Below are positions 18,814 through 28,806 of a stretch of 64,000 nt of DNA, piece by piece; position 1 is the stretch's first letter, and each line of letters starts with the position of its first letter. Location: positions 62,001-126,000 of the forward strand of contig JADJFD010000002.1 in NCBI GenBank assembly GCA_016708765.1, written 5' to 3'. Source of the stretch: Chitinophagaceae bacterium (GTDB taxonomy: Bacteria; Bacteroidota; Bacteroidia; Chitinophagales; Chitinophagaceae). The notes under the pieces are model-generated. The model saw only the letters and a list, made by a program, of their open reading frames with translations, did no database searches and was not told where the DNA came from. The translations under genes and the position numbers were made by a program.

Positions 18814-20406
18814 TTATCTTATTAACGTAATATCACCTTTTTTAGTTGTCTTGGTGCAGTCAGAAAATTCAACACTTAACGTATAAACATATACATCCAT
18901 TGGCTGTACAACACCTTTTAACTTTCCATTCCAGCCTTGCGAAATGCTATTGGTTTCAAATACTTTTTGGCCCCAACGATTCCAGATAATGAATTGCATT
19001 TTTGCAATACCAAAACCTCTTACAAATACGACACTATTTTGATCGCCACTTTGTGGGGTGAATGCATTGGGCACATCCACAATTGGAACAATGATAGCTG
19101 ATACATCTCTACAAATAGTACTGTCGCAGCCAATAGCATTATAAGCTGTTAAACAAGCAGTAAATGTTCCTGTTGTATTATATTGATGCTGTACTGGCGC
19201 CCTTGAATTTGTCAATAAACTATCTCCATCACCAAAATCCCATTTATACCTAACAGCATCAGGAGAAGATAGATTAGTAAATGTAGTTGGTGTATTTTCA
19301 ATTGCAGGAACAGGTGCAAAACTAAAATCTGGTGTTGGTGAATCAAATACTGTAATTGTAAAAGCTGCTGTTGTATCAGACAGATTACATGTATTTGGAT
19401 TGTATGCAATCAGAACTACATTGTATGTTCCGGCCATTGTATATGTATGTACCGGTTCAAATGCAGTTGAAGTGGTTCCATCACCAAAATCCCAAAGCCA
19501 TGTTTGACCAGCTTGGGATGTATTATCAAATACAGCATTATACTGTAAACATCCTGTGGCTGGTGTGGTAAAGCTTGCAATTACATTTGCATCAACACTT
19601 AGCGGAGTTGTTATCGAATCAGGAGCATTACAATAAGCAGTGTCTTGCAAAATAAGTTTTACATTATATGTTCCTGGATTAGCATAGCTATGAAGCACAG
19701 AACCACCACCTGCTACAACTCTTGGAGTGCCATCACCAAAATCCCAAATAAACGACTGTGGACCAAAAGGCCTTGAAGGAGGTGCTACTGATAAGTTATC
19801 GAATCTGTATTGAAATGCATCGCACGGCGGTAATTTAACCGGATTAAATCCTAAGGTTGCTCTTAAATCGCCAACCCTGATATTGATATAAGAAGTATCA
19901 CGGACATTACAAGTGTTAGGGTCTATTGCTATTAAACGTACGCTGTAAGTTCCTACTGCATTAAAAGTATGTGAAGTATTAGGCGTTGCAGTTGTAATGT
20001 TAGGTGATCCATCGCCAAAATTCCATTCATAGCTTTGTGCATTACCAATTGTATCTACAAAATCTACTGTAAGTGGAACACAACCTGAAGTATCTCTTGG
20101 CACTCCAGCTATTGATGATCGAATGTTACCCGCAACACCAGCAAGATTCATTGCAATTTTTACCATTGTTAAGTTGCATCCCCCAGCTGTGTTATTATTT
20201 GTTGACCATGCGCCAGGAGTAGTAGGATACACTGGTGCTGTTGGTGCTCCTAATTTACAATTACCACAAATTGCCTGGTAAATAACGCCATTCTCATCAA
20301 ACCTGCTAGTACCACCATCCACATGGTCAGTACCTCCTTGATTTGCTGTATTATTCTCTCCAAAAAAACTTCCAAATAATTGTGCAGCTGCATCTTTTTG
20401 TAATAC
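18814..20406 (-). CDS. C-terminal half of a frameshifted T9SS type B protein: PKD repeats plus sorting domain
   Basis: This frame holds four PKD repeats (YEWNFGDG, FIWDFGDG, WLWDFGDG, YKWDFGDG) and a type B CTD (VDVPNAFTPQSGDQNS ... FIIWNRWGQKVFE ... KKGDITLIR). Its upstream end, VLQKDAAAQLFGSFFGENN followed by DHVDGGTSRFDENG, is the natural continuation of the frame at 20250-22472. The switch occurs at a run of five A on the plus strand (20407-20411); one more base would join the frames as YFFVLQKD. The first start codon in this frame is a GTG at 20322, but it is not a credible gene start. Best read as the 3' half of one ~1,220-residue gene. Confidence 0.8.
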   Translation of the reverse strand, partial: VLQKDAAAQLFGSFFGENNTANQGGTDHVDGGTSRFDENGVIYQAICGNCKLGAPTAPVYPTTPGAWSTNNNTAGGCNLTMVKIAMNLAGVAGNIRSSIAGVPRDTSGCVPLTVDFVDTIGNAQSYEWNFGDGSPNITTATPNTSHTFNAVGTYSVRLIAIDPNTCNVRDTSYINIRVGDLRATLGFNPVKLPPCDAFQYRFDNLSVAPPSRPFGPQSFIWDFGDGTPRVVAGGGSVLHSYANPGTYNVKLILQDTAYCNAPDSITTPLSVDANVIASFTTPATGCLQYNAVFDNTSQAGQTWLWDFGDGTTSTAFEPVHTYTMAGTYNVVLIAYNPNTCNLSDTTAAFTITVFDSPTPDFSFAPVPAIENTPTTFTNLSSPDAVRYKWDFGDGDSLLTNSRAPVQHQYNTTGTFTACLTAYNAIGCDSTICRDVSAIIVPIVDVPNAFTPQSGDQNSVVFVRGFGIAKMQFIIWNRWGQKVFETNSISQGWNGKLKGVVQPMDVYVYTLSVEFSDCTKTTKKGDITLIR

Positions 20407-22472
20407 AAAAAGTAGAGATCTCTTCCGTCGGTTGTTGGCTTAAATGCATCTGGTGTAACAGGTAATCCCAAAGTTCCCGCACTAAAATATTCATTCGTAG
20501 TTCCAAAAAAACCACCCCAACCAGAAACGTAGACGTTTTCACACCTATCTACTAAAAATGCGATGGGTGAAATATTGGGAGTAGATGAACCAGAACCAAA
20601 TGCAGTAGAATATACGTAGGCCGATAAATCGGGTTGCAATTTTGCAATAAACTGCTTGCCTCCTGGATTATTGAAGGTAGCATTTTGTATAGGCCAACTT
20701 CCAGTAGTTTGTCCCATTACATATGGAAAGCCTGTCCTGTCAAACTGAATTCCAAATACTTGATCACTTCCGCTAGTACCAACGTAGGTTGTCCTAATTA
20801 TTGAAGCTCCGTTATTACTAATAACAGACACAAAACCATCAATACCACCAAAATTTGAAGTGCCTATTGTGCCAGCTGTATTACCCGGAAGGTTTGAACT
20901 TTCCGTTCCGCCTGCTACAAAAATATTACCTCCGGGTCCAATAGATAAAACATAGGCAGCATCATTACCAGAACCACCTAAATAACTTGCAAAAGTAACA
21001 GCGCCGACATCCGGTGTTAACTTAAGTAACACACCATCTTGTAAACCACCTGAAGCAGTTTGAAAAGCAGATGCGGTGGATGGAAAATTTGTTGACTGAG
21101 TAGTAGATGCTACATATATGTTTCCTGCACCATCTAAAATAACTTCACTTCTGCCATCATCTCCATAGTTACGTTGCAATGAACTTAACCCTCTCACGGC
21201 ATTTATATTTACACCATCATTACCAGAACCGCCAATTTTTTTGGAACCTATTATATTATTTCCTGCAGCATTTAGTTTAGTAACTACAATATCGTAGCCC
21301 CCACCTCCACCCTGCCCACTCGGGTTTACTACTGGATAATTACTTGAATTAGTCCGGCCAGCAATAACCAAATTACCCTGAGGATCTACAATAAGGCTAT
21401 GCGGCTGTTCATCACCATTTCCGCCAATATAAGTTGCATAAATACGATTACTTCCATCTGGAGAAAGCTTAATAATTCCTATATCAATACCAACTGTACT
21501 TCCTCCCTGAAAAACAGTTTGATATGCACCTGAAGATGTTGGGAAACCGGAGCCAAAAACAATTCCACCGCCATACATACTACCGTCGGGCCCATAAGTG
21601 GCAGTAAAACCCCAATTGTCTGCAGTGCTTCCTGAAAAAGAACAAAAAACAATAACGGGATCAATTATTAATGTGGTAGTAGGGTCATAATTCTTAACAT
21701 CAAACCGCAGCACATTATCTTTTACCACATACTTGCACTGTACCTCCCTTTTTCCATTCACATCTGTTTGATAAGTATAGGGAGAAGATTCCCGCATGTC
21801 ACCAATAGAGGTTTTAATTACAAGCTCTTTATTGGCTATTTGCAATTTTTCTATGCCTTCATATTTCAATGCTATTTTTGAAATGTCTGCTCCAGGTTTT
21901 ACCACAATATCATATTTCAGATAACCATTATTGGTATAATATCTTACATCTACATTTGGGTATACTTCTTCCAATGTAACGGCCTGGTATATTTTACAAT
22001 CACTTGCCCATTTCGAAGCATCATTACCTGTAAAATAATTATTGTAAGTAGAAATGGGTTTTTCAGCTTTTGTTTTCATGGCAGGCGATGCTCCTATAAA
22101 ATTTACATCCCAACTATGTGATCGAACTGTTATTTTATCATTTGCTGTGACCATTGAGCCATCTGGATTTAAGCCATGCCTGAAACGGGCAAGGTTTGCA
22201 TAATCTCCTGCGTTGTGTTGCAAAACTGTAAATCCGCCATCATTTCTTAGAAAAAAAGCACCGTTGCTAACAGTACCCATATATTGTACACGACTGTCCC
22301 ACTGACCTTTATTTTCGATAAATTCAATATTTCCCTGTGCCGATAAATCAGCAAAGCCAAAAACCGCCGCAATAAAAAAGGTAATTATTCTCAAGAGGGT
22401 AAACTTTGTATTAAAATAACAAAAAATAACCAGAAATGGATTGAAAAATTGTGTTAAGAAATGTCGTTTCAT
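20250..22472 (-). CDS. N-terminal half of a frameshifted T9SS protein: DUF7948-like plus SBBP beta-propeller repeats
   Basis: The ORF begins MKRHFLTQFFNPF with a long N-region before the hydrophobic signal segment ITFFIAAVFGFADLSAQ; a TTG at 22392-22394 just before it is an alternative start. The segment IEFIENKGQWDSRVQYMG is typical of the domain preceding SBBP repeats. Several beta-propeller repeats follow (SNYPVVNPSGQGGGGGYDI, ASYLGGSGNDAAYVLSIG, TTYVGTSGSDQVFGI). The last ~50 codons (YKKMQLHNYLEVFLERIIQQ...) are out of frame. Large secreted surface protein; function unknown. The PorP/SprF gene lies downstream. Confidence 0.8.
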   Translation of the reverse strand: MKRHFLTQFFNPFLVIFCYFNTKFTLLRIITFFIAAVFGFADLSAQGNIEFIENKGQWDSRVQYMGTVSNGAFFLRNDGGFTVLQHNAGDYANLARFRHGLNPDGSMVTANDKITVRSHSWDVNFIGASPAMKTKAEKPISTYNNYFTGNDASKWASDCKIYQAVTLEEVYPNVDVRYYTNNGYLKYDIVVKPGADISKIALKYEGIEKLQIANKELVIKTSIGDMRESSPYTYQTDVNGKREVQCKYVVKDNVLRFDVKNYDPTTTLIIDPVIVFCSFSGSTADNWGFTATYGPDGSMYGGGIVFGSGFPTSSGAYQTVFQGGSTVGIDIGIIKLSPDGSNRIYATYIGGNGDEQPHSLIVDPQGNLVIAGRTNSSNYPVVNPSGQGGGGGYDIVVTKLNAAGNNIIGSKKIGGSGNDGVNINAVRGLSSLQRNYGDDGRSEVILDGAGNIYVASTTQSTNFPSTASAFQTASGGLQDGVLLKLTPDVGAVTFASYLGGSGNDAAYVLSIGPGGNIFVAGGTESSNLPGNTAGTIGTSNFGGIDGFVSVISNNGASIIRTTYVGTSGSDQVFGIQFDRTGFPYVMGQTTGSWPIQNATFNNPGGKQFIAKLQPDLSAYVYSTAFGSGSSTPNISPIAFLVDRCENVYVSGWGGFFGTTNEYFSAGTLGLPVTPDAFKPTTDGRDLYFLYYKKMQLHNYLEVFLERIIQQIKEVLTMWMVVLAGLMRMALFTRQFVVIVN

Positions 22473-22608
22473 GTGTTAATCTTACTTTTTGAATATTGTC
22501 ACATGTTATTCGCCATAAAATTTGCTTCGCTGATAGAAAATAGCTCGAAAATTTATGGCTCATTTCATAGTAATATTTTCCAATCTCGATGATATTATAG
22601 AATTCTGC

Positions 22609-24633
22609 CTAAGAAATCTTACTCCACAGTACGGATCCTTTCTTTTGTTTAAGGAAGTTATTTAACAGCAAATTTTCTGCCGAACTTAAATCTGGATCTT
22701 TATCCAACAAATTCGCAGCAATATTTCTTGCTACATCTAATACTTGCCGGTCTTGGACTATGCTGGCCAATTTAAAGTTTAACACACCACTTTGCTTTGT
22801 TCCTTCAATTTCCCCCGGTCCTCGTAATTCAAGATCCTTTTCTGCAATTTCAAATCCATTATTGGTGGATGTCATAATACTAATTCGTTCCCTTGCATCG
22901 TTACCTAATTTGGACCCAGATAATAATATACAATAGCTTTTATCTGCCCCCCGTCCTACTCTTCCTCTTAGCTGGTGTAGCTGAGATAAACCAAATTTTT
23001 CTGTGCTTTCAATTACCATCACTGTTGCGTTGGGTACATTTACACCTACTTCTATCACCGTTGTTGATACCATAATCTGTGTATCCTTATCAACAAATCT
23101 TTTCATGTTTTGTTCTTTCTGCGCTGCAGGTTGTTTGCCATGCACCATACTTATCCAGTATTTTGGCTCAGGAAAGTATGCTTTCACATTTTCATAACCC
23201 TGCATCAGGTTTTCATAGTCCAGCTTGGCACTTTCTTCGATTAATGGAAAAATTATATATATCTGTCTCCCTTTATCAATTTCTGTCCTTATAAAACTCA
23301 TCACCTTACTTCGCTGCGATTCATAACGGTGAACAGTAGTAATTGGTTGCCGGCCTGGTGGTAATTCATCAATTACACTATAATCCAAATCTCCGTAAGC
23401 CGTCATTGCCAATGTTCGTGGAATTGGAGTTGCTGTCATAACAAGGATATGTGGTGGCACAGTCGCCTTTTGCCAAAGTTTTGCTCTTTGCGCCACACCA
23501 AACCTATGTTGTTCATCAATTATTACAATTCCTAGATTTTTGAACTTAACTACTTCTTCAATTACGGCATGAGTGCCAATTAAGATTTGTAACTGACCAT
23601 CTATAAGTTGTTGCAATATTTTTCTGCGGGCAGCGGCTTTTGTTGAACCTGTTAGAATTTGCACCGGTACATCCATTTTCCCCAATAATTCACTAATGGT
23701 TTTAAAATGCTGCTGTGCTAAAATTTCTGTTGGAGCCATCAAGCAGGATTGACAACCATTATCGGCAGCCAGTAACATACAAAGTACTGCAACGATTGTC
23801 TTTCCGCTTCCAACATCACCTTGTAGCAAACGGTTCATCTGCTTCCCTTTGGCCGTATCATTTCTTATTTCTTTAACTACTCTCTTTTGTGCACCAGTTA
23901 ATTGAAATGGCAAATGCTTCTCATAAAAGGTATTAAACAAATCGCCTACTTTTTCAAATACTACTCCCTTCGAAAAGCGATGCCGCTGACTTCGCAGCAA
24001 ATTCATCCGTAGTTGTGCAAGAAATAATTCTTCGAACTTAATACGGTTAACTGCTTCAGTAAACTCGTCCGCATTTTGCGGAAAATGTATTTGCCTATAA
24101 GCCTTGAAGCGGTTTATCAGTTTCAATTTATTCAGAATACTTTCAGGTAAATTTTCCGGTACATCTTTTTCATGCACCATTCCCATTAGCAGTTGTGTCA
24201 ACTTACCAATTTGTCTTCCGCCTAATCCTCTTGCCTTTAATTTTTCAGTAGTAGAATAAACTGGCTCAAGAAAGTTTTTTCCTGGTTGCTGATTTATTGA
24301 AAGTAATTCTGTTTCGGGATGAACAATCTGCGGTTGGCCATTATAAAAACTAACTCGCCCATACACAAGGTAAGATTGACCGACCTCTATTGACTTTTCT
24401 ACCCAACTCAAACTTTGAAACCAAGTCAATTCCATACGACCGGTTTTGTCTTTTACTTCTGCCACTAATCTTTTTCCTTGCCGCTGCCCCATCGCCTCTA
24501 AACTAACTACAACAACAGCCACCTGCACAAAATCCATTTGGGGACTTATGTCTTTTATAAAATTAATTTTTGTACGATCAACATGACGAAAAGGAAAATG
24601 CTCCAGTAAATCACCAAATGTAAAAATGTTCAA
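22609..24633 (-). CDS. recG: ATP-dependent DNA helicase RecG (start uncertain)
   Basis: 674 aa from the TTG at 24631-24633. It has the wedge/OB domain, then Walker A LLQGDVGSGKTIVA, the DExH-type IIDEQHRFG, TATPIPRTL, the C-terminal helicase domain with QLRGRVGRG, and the RecG tail FEIAEKDLELRGPGEIEGTKQSG. RecG remodels stalled replication forks and Holliday junctions. The conserved N-terminus SPIEYLKGVGPQKADLLKKEL is encoded in frame upstream, back to a TAA at 24742-24744, but that stretch contains no ATG, GTG or TTG except the TTG used here. A rare start (ATA 24700-24702 or ATT 24721-24723) or a lost ATG is therefore likely. Confidence 0.93.
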   Translation of the reverse strand: MNIFTFGDLLEHFPFRHVDRTKINFIKDISPQMDFVQVAVVVVSLEAMGQRQGKRLVAEVKDKTGRMELTWFQSLSWVEKSIEVGQSYLVYGRVSFYNGQPQIVHPETELLSINQQPGKNFLEPVYSTTEKLKARGLGGRQIGKLTQLLMGMVHEKDVPENLPESILNKLKLINRFKAYRQIHFPQNADEFTEAVNRIKFEELFLAQLRMNLLRSQRHRFSKGVVFEKVGDLFNTFYEKHLPFQLTGAQKRVVKEIRNDTAKGKQMNRLLQGDVGSGKTIVAVLCMLLAADNGCQSCLMAPTEILAQQHFKTISELLGKMDVPVQILTGSTKAAARRKILQQLIDGQLQILIGTHAVIEEVVKFKNLGIVIIDEQHRFGVAQRAKLWQKATVPPHILVMTATPIPRTLAMTAYGDLDYSVIDELPPGRQPITTVHRYESQRSKVMSFIRTEIDKGRQIYIIFPLIEESAKLDYENLMQGYENVKAYFPEPKYWISMVHGKQPAAQKEQNMKRFVDKDTQIMVSTTVIEVGVNVPNATVMVIESTEKFGLSQLHQLRGRVGRGADKSYCILLSGSKLGNDARERISIMTSTNNGFEIAEKDLELRGPGEIEGTKQSGVLNFKLASIVQDRQVLDVARNIAANLLDKDPDLSSAENLLLNNFLKQKKGSVLWSKIS

Positions 24634-24918
24634 TTCCTTTTTTAAGAGATCAGCCTTTTGCGGGCCAACTCCTTTCAGGTATTCAATGGGGCTTGATAAT
24701 ATATGGGATGATGATGAGATAATAGATTCTTTGGGGCAAATTTACGTATGTGAAATTTACGGTACAGCTTTAGCAAATATCCTACCTTATATCCGAAATA
24801 CTGCAAGCTTATAGGGTAAATACTATCTTGTCAATAAAATTTTAAAAAGCACTTGTCGTTTCTGTTAATGATTTCTAAATTGTAATCCTAATCCAAGCCC
24901 TGTCTAAAAACCAGGATA

Positions 24919-26040
24919 ATGAAAAACCACCTTCTTCAGTTACCACAACTTGATTTGCTTTTCCGTGAATACAAGTTTGCCCTGCTCTGTTTTGTTACAG
25001 CCTTTGTTGTAACACTCATTACTATTCCTCCTATCATCAGCCTGATAAAAAAATACAGTTTGTATGATGTGCCAAATGCCCGCAAGGAACATGCATCACC
25101 TATTCCAACCATGGGAGGAATTGCAATAGTAGCCGGTATGCTAATGGCTTTACTGCTATGGTTTCCTTTTAGTAACAGTATTCAACAAATATGCTTTTTC
25201 TTTTCCATAACAATTTTATTTGGTTTGGGAATGATGGATGACCTCAAAGACCTCTCCGCTAAATATAAATTCGTAATACAGTTTGGCCTTGCTACTTTAA
25301 TTGCATTATCCGGCATCCGTATTACTTCTTTTGAAGGTTTATTCGGAATAAATGAATTGCCATTAATGGCACAATATACAATTACAATTGTTGCGGTGGT
25401 AGGCATTACTAACGCATTTAATTTAATAGACGGAATAGATGGCCTTGCCGGAGGAATTGGCTTTATGAGTCTTGTAACTTTAGGAATTTTTCTTACAATG
25501 TCGGGAGATGTGAACACAGCCCTTATTGCATTTGCCTTGGCAGGTGGGATGATGGCCTTTATGTATTTTAATTTAAACCCAGCAAGAATTTTTATGGGTG
25601 ATACCGGTTCACTTGTACTTGGATTTGTAATAGCAGTCTTATGTATCCGGTTGATAGAAGTAAATCAATTTGTTTCCAATCCGGTGTTACCACATGCACC
25701 TGTTTTTGTTTTAGGCATCGTTCTCATTCCCGTATTTGATACGGTACGGGTATTTGCAACAAGAATATGGATGGGTAAATCACCATTCTCGCCAGACAAA
25801 ACACATATACATCATTTACTTACCAACCAAGGATTCAGTCATGGTTTTACTGCAAAACTGATTTGTTTCTTTCATGGTTTTATACTGATGGAAGTCTACT
25901 GGTTACGTTTTTTCAGGCAGGAAATTGCGTTGGTAATTTTAATTGCTTTTATGTTTGCTGTAATTCTTATTCTGAAAAATGCAGGAATGATTTTCAAAAG
26001 TATCAGCAACATACATACTTCGCCAATTAATGAAAGCTGA
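24919..26040 (+). CDS. Undecaprenyl-phosphate sugar-1-phosphate transferase (WecA/TagO/MraY family)
   Basis: 373 aa, polytopic (about 10-11 membrane helices). Diagnostic cytoplasmic motifs are present: GMMDDLKDLSAKYK (Mg-binding Asp pair), FNLIDGIDGLAGG, RIFMGDTGS and KTHIHHLLTNQG. By family it transfers a HexNAc-1-phosphate from UDP-sugar to undecaprenyl phosphate, starting a cell-surface glycan. The HIHH motif favours WecA/TagO over MraY. It starts divergently from recG and stands alone, with no glycan gene cluster beside it. Confidence 0.9.
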   Translation: MKNHLLQLPQLDLLFREYKFALLCFVTAFVVTLITIPPIISLIKKYSLYDVPNARKEHASPIPTMGGIAIVAGMLMALLLWFPFSNSIQQICFFFSITILFGLGMMDDLKDLSAKYKFVIQFGLATLIALSGIRITSFEGLFGINELPLMAQYTITIVAVVGITNAFNLIDGIDGLAGGIGFMSLVTLGIFLTMSGDVNTALIAFALAGGMMAFMYFNLNPARIFMGDTGSLVLGFVIAVLCIRLIEVNQFVSNPVLPHAPVFVLGIVLIPVFDTVRVFATRIWMGKSPFSPDKTHIHHLLTNQGFSHGFTAKLICFFHGFILMEVYWLRFFRQEIALVILIAFMFAVILILKNAGMIFKSISNIHTSPINES

Positions 26041-26082
26041 TCAAGTTAAAGTTGATTCTACAAAAAATTTGATAAAGTTTAA

Positions 26083-27432
26083 TTATTCAGCATTCCCCCA
26101 TTCTACTATTTTTTCAGCGGCTTCAATTACATTGCCACAATATTGTAATAGAAAATCAGCAGGGAATTTTTCATGTAAAGGAATACTATAGCTTGCCGAA
26201 AGGGCTTTTGCACCATCAAAATCAACATATGATAAACGAGCAGATAATTCTTCAGCAGGTCTGTTAAAATCTACACCTGGAAGAATCGCTACGCCGCATT
26301 CATCTAAAAGTCGGTCACAAAGTATGCTACCATCCGTTATACCTCGTTTTACTAATTTTTCACTAAGTGGTGTAAAATCAAGGAAAAGATAAAAGCCACC
26401 TGTAGGATCATTTACGCTGATGTTTCCATTCTTAAGAATAGCAGCAGTTTCTTTTCCAAGCAAAGCCAAGATTTTTCTTACATGACTTAAATAATTTTCA
26501 ATTTCTGATCCGCATAAAAAAGCCTGTATTGCCGCATACTGAATAGGTGCACTCACAGATGTGTACGTTTCGCTGGCAACGGCTGCCATTGCATCCATTA
26601 GCCAATGTAATTTTACGGGGAAGGAAAATGTACCTAACCTCCAACCGCCTGCCCCGCACCATTTAGATAAACCAGAACTGATAATTGTTCCTTCAGGATA
26701 ATATTTTGCGATCGATACATGCTTTCCTTCATGATGTAATTGCCCATAAATTTCATCCGATAGAATATAGATATTATTTTTTCTGCAGGTTTCAGCCAAT
26801 TGCTTCACACTTTCAGCACCGTAAGTTATTCCATCCGGATTGCCGGGATAATTAAGAATCAGCAAATAAGGATTACCATCCGGTCTTTTATTTCTTTGAC
26901 AAAAATCTTCTAATTGTTCAGGCAATAAACGCCATTGATCTTTAGCCAACGTTTGAATAATATGAATGGTGTTACCGATAATTTTCGCCTGAGGTAAATA
27001 AGAAACCCAACTAGGACTTGGAATGATTACTTCACCTTCAAAAACCATTTGCAACAGAAACAGTAATTCCTTTGAACCTGGTCCAATAATTACATTTTCT
27101 GGTAAAATATAAACACCATCTTTTTTCCGATGAAATTCTGCTACCGTTTTTCTTAGCTCTGGCAATCCTTGTACATGCAAATAATCTTTCTGTGGTGCAT
27201 AAAGTCGTAAAGCATTTACAACAGGTTCAGGAACTGGGAAAGGAGATTGCCCTAAACCTAATTTATAAATATGCTTACCCTTTGCAGCCAGTTCTTTGCA
27301 ATGCTGATTAATACGTAATGTCGGAGATTCTTTTAATCCAATAACATTTGGATTTAGATACAAATGTTTTTTTTCTACTCCGTTCTCATTGCTACTCGAA
27401 GTTATCGACTGTATTTTTGTTGAGCTCTTCAT
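26083..27432 (-). CDS. PLP-dependent aminotransferase, class I/II
   Basis: 449 aa, fold type I. Visible signatures are YLHVQGLPELRKTVAEF, NYPGNPDG (about 194-201), SDEIYGQLHH with D226 contacting the PLP ring nitrogen, and IISSGLSKWCGAGGWRLG with K257 as the Schiff-base lysine. It resembles aspartate/aromatic aminotransferases, but the amino donor cannot be assigned. Its first 41 bp overlap the end of the KamA-type gene, so the two are almost certainly made together; a joint amino-acid pathway is inferred. Confidence 0.88.
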   Translation of the reverse strand: MKSSTKIQSITSSSNENGVEKKHLYLNPNVIGLKESPTLRINQHCKELAAKGKHIYKLGLGQSPFPVPEPVVNALRLYAPQKDYLHVQGLPELRKTVAEFHRKKDGVYILPENVIIGPGSKELLFLLQMVFEGEVIIPSPSWVSYLPQAKIIGNTIHIIQTLAKDQWRLLPEQLEDFCQRNKRPDGNPYLLILNYPGNPDGITYGAESVKQLAETCRKNNIYILSDEIYGQLHHEGKHVSIAKYYPEGTIISSGLSKWCGAGGWRLGTFSFPVKLHWLMDAMAAVASETYTSVSAPIQYAAIQAFLCGSEIENYLSHVRKILALLGKETAAILKNGNISVNDPTGGFYLFLDFTPLSEKLVKRGITDGSILCDRLLDECGVAILPGVDFNRPAEELSARLSYVDFDGAKALSASYSIPLHEKFPADFLLQYCGNVIEAAEKIVEWGNAE

Positions 27433-28756
27433 TAAATATTTCGTTTAATTCATTTTCGAAAAAGAATTGTTTTTCTCCAAAAGCTGGTTTCAAATCATCA
27501 AGCCAAATAGCTTCGTCATTATATTCTGCAAAGAATGGTTTTGCCACCCAGTCAGGGTTTCTTCCTTGCAAAAATCTAAAAGTCATTATCTTTTTTCCAT
27601 TTACTTCACTTACACCAAGCATTTGCACTTTGCCGGGAGTAGCACTCATACTTGGACCCCGTACGGTACGGCAAACACCACTTACCTGTTGATAAGCTTT
27701 TTGAAAAATAGTCCATGCCTCCACTAACGGAACTTTAAAATAATGCTGTGCACCCGTATCTCTTGCCACAAACATATAATAAGGAATACAATTTAAATTT
27801 ACTTGCTGTCGCCACATTGTTGCCCAAATATCAGCATCTGCATTAATATTTTTCATCAATGGAGATTGTGTTCGGATTTGTGCACCTGTTGCCCTAACTT
27901 TTGCTATTGCTTGCTTTACTGCATCTGTTGACAATTCAGCCGGATGATTAAAGTGTGCCATTATAGCCAGATTCTTTCCACTCTTTACAATTTTTTCAAA
28001 AGTTCGTAAAGTATCTTCTGCATCATCTTCAGTAAGAAATTTATACGGCCAATAACCCAATGCTTTTGTACCAATGCGAATAGTTTGCAGGTTAGGAATA
28101 TCCGCTTCTATTAATGCATCAATATAAGTAGCGAAAATTTTATTTTTCATGATCATCGGATCGCCACCGGTAAAAAGCAAATCGGTTACTTCTGTATGTT
28201 TCTGTAGATATTTTACCAGTAACTCAGTTTCCTTCATTGCAAACTTCCATTCATCCATACCAACGAACTGAGGCCAGCGAAAACAAAAGCTGCAATAAGC
28301 ATGACAGGTTTGTCCCTGACTAGGAAAAAACAACACAGTCTCCCTATACTTGTGTTGCATTCCGGTCAACTTGTGACCATCAATCATTGGAACATTATGT
28401 TCTAATTGTCCGGCAGGATGTGGATTCAAATCCATACGGATTTCGTTCGCTACTTTTTTTATTTCATCTCTTGATACACCACTATCAAGTGCTGCTTCCA
28501 TTTTTTTATAATGCTCAGGCTTCAGCATTTCTCTTCTTGGAAATGTCAACGTAAAAATCGGATCATCTGGAACATTGTCCCATTTTATCAACTCATCTAC
28601 AACGTAGTTGTTAGACTTAAATGGCAATACATGCCCTACCACATCAATGTCTTTTATTTGTTCTTCTGTCAATCGGCTTAATTGAGGTATCTGTCTGTAA
28701 TTATGCAAAGCATATGATTTATAAACAGATTTTTTTTCAGTTGGCGTAGCAATCAT
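27392..28756 (-). CDS. KamA-family radical SAM protein (lysine 2,3-aminomutase-like)
   Basis: 454 aa. The radical SAM cluster motif C151-x3-C155-x2-C158 lies in GQTCHAYCSFCFRWPQF, followed by DLLFTGGDPM, the SAM-binding GGD region as in lysine 2,3-aminomutase. A lysine in SMSATPGKVQMLGV is a candidate PLP-binding residue in the position of the aminomutase PLP lysine. True aminomutases move an amino group between alpha and beta carbons, but this protein is longer and its substrate is unknown. It overlaps the downstream aminotransferase. A 20-bp perfect palindrome lies 50 bp upstream of its start. Confidence 0.85.
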   Translation of the reverse strand: MIATPTEKKSVYKSYALHNYRQIPQLSRLTEEQIKDIDVVGHVLPFKSNNYVVDELIKWDNVPDDPIFTLTFPRREMLKPEHYKKMEAALDSGVSRDEIKKVANEIRMDLNPHPAGQLEHNVPMIDGHKLTGMQHKYRETVLFFPSQGQTCHAYCSFCFRWPQFVGMDEWKFAMKETELLVKYLQKHTEVTDLLFTGGDPMIMKNKIFATYIDALIEADIPNLQTIRIGTKALGYWPYKFLTEDDAEDTLRTFEKIVKSGKNLAIMAHFNHPAELSTDAVKQAIAKVRATGAQIRTQSPLMKNINADADIWATMWRQQVNLNCIPYYMFVARDTGAQHYFKVPLVEAWTIFQKAYQQVSGVCRTVRGPSMSATPGKVQMLGVSEVNGKKIMTFRFLQGRNPDWVAKPFFAEYNDEAIWLDDLKPAFGEKQFFFENELNEIFNEELNKNTVDNFE

Positions 28757-28806
28757 AAATACAATTTTTTAACGATGAAAAATAATACAGTTATAGTGAC
28801 TGTATC

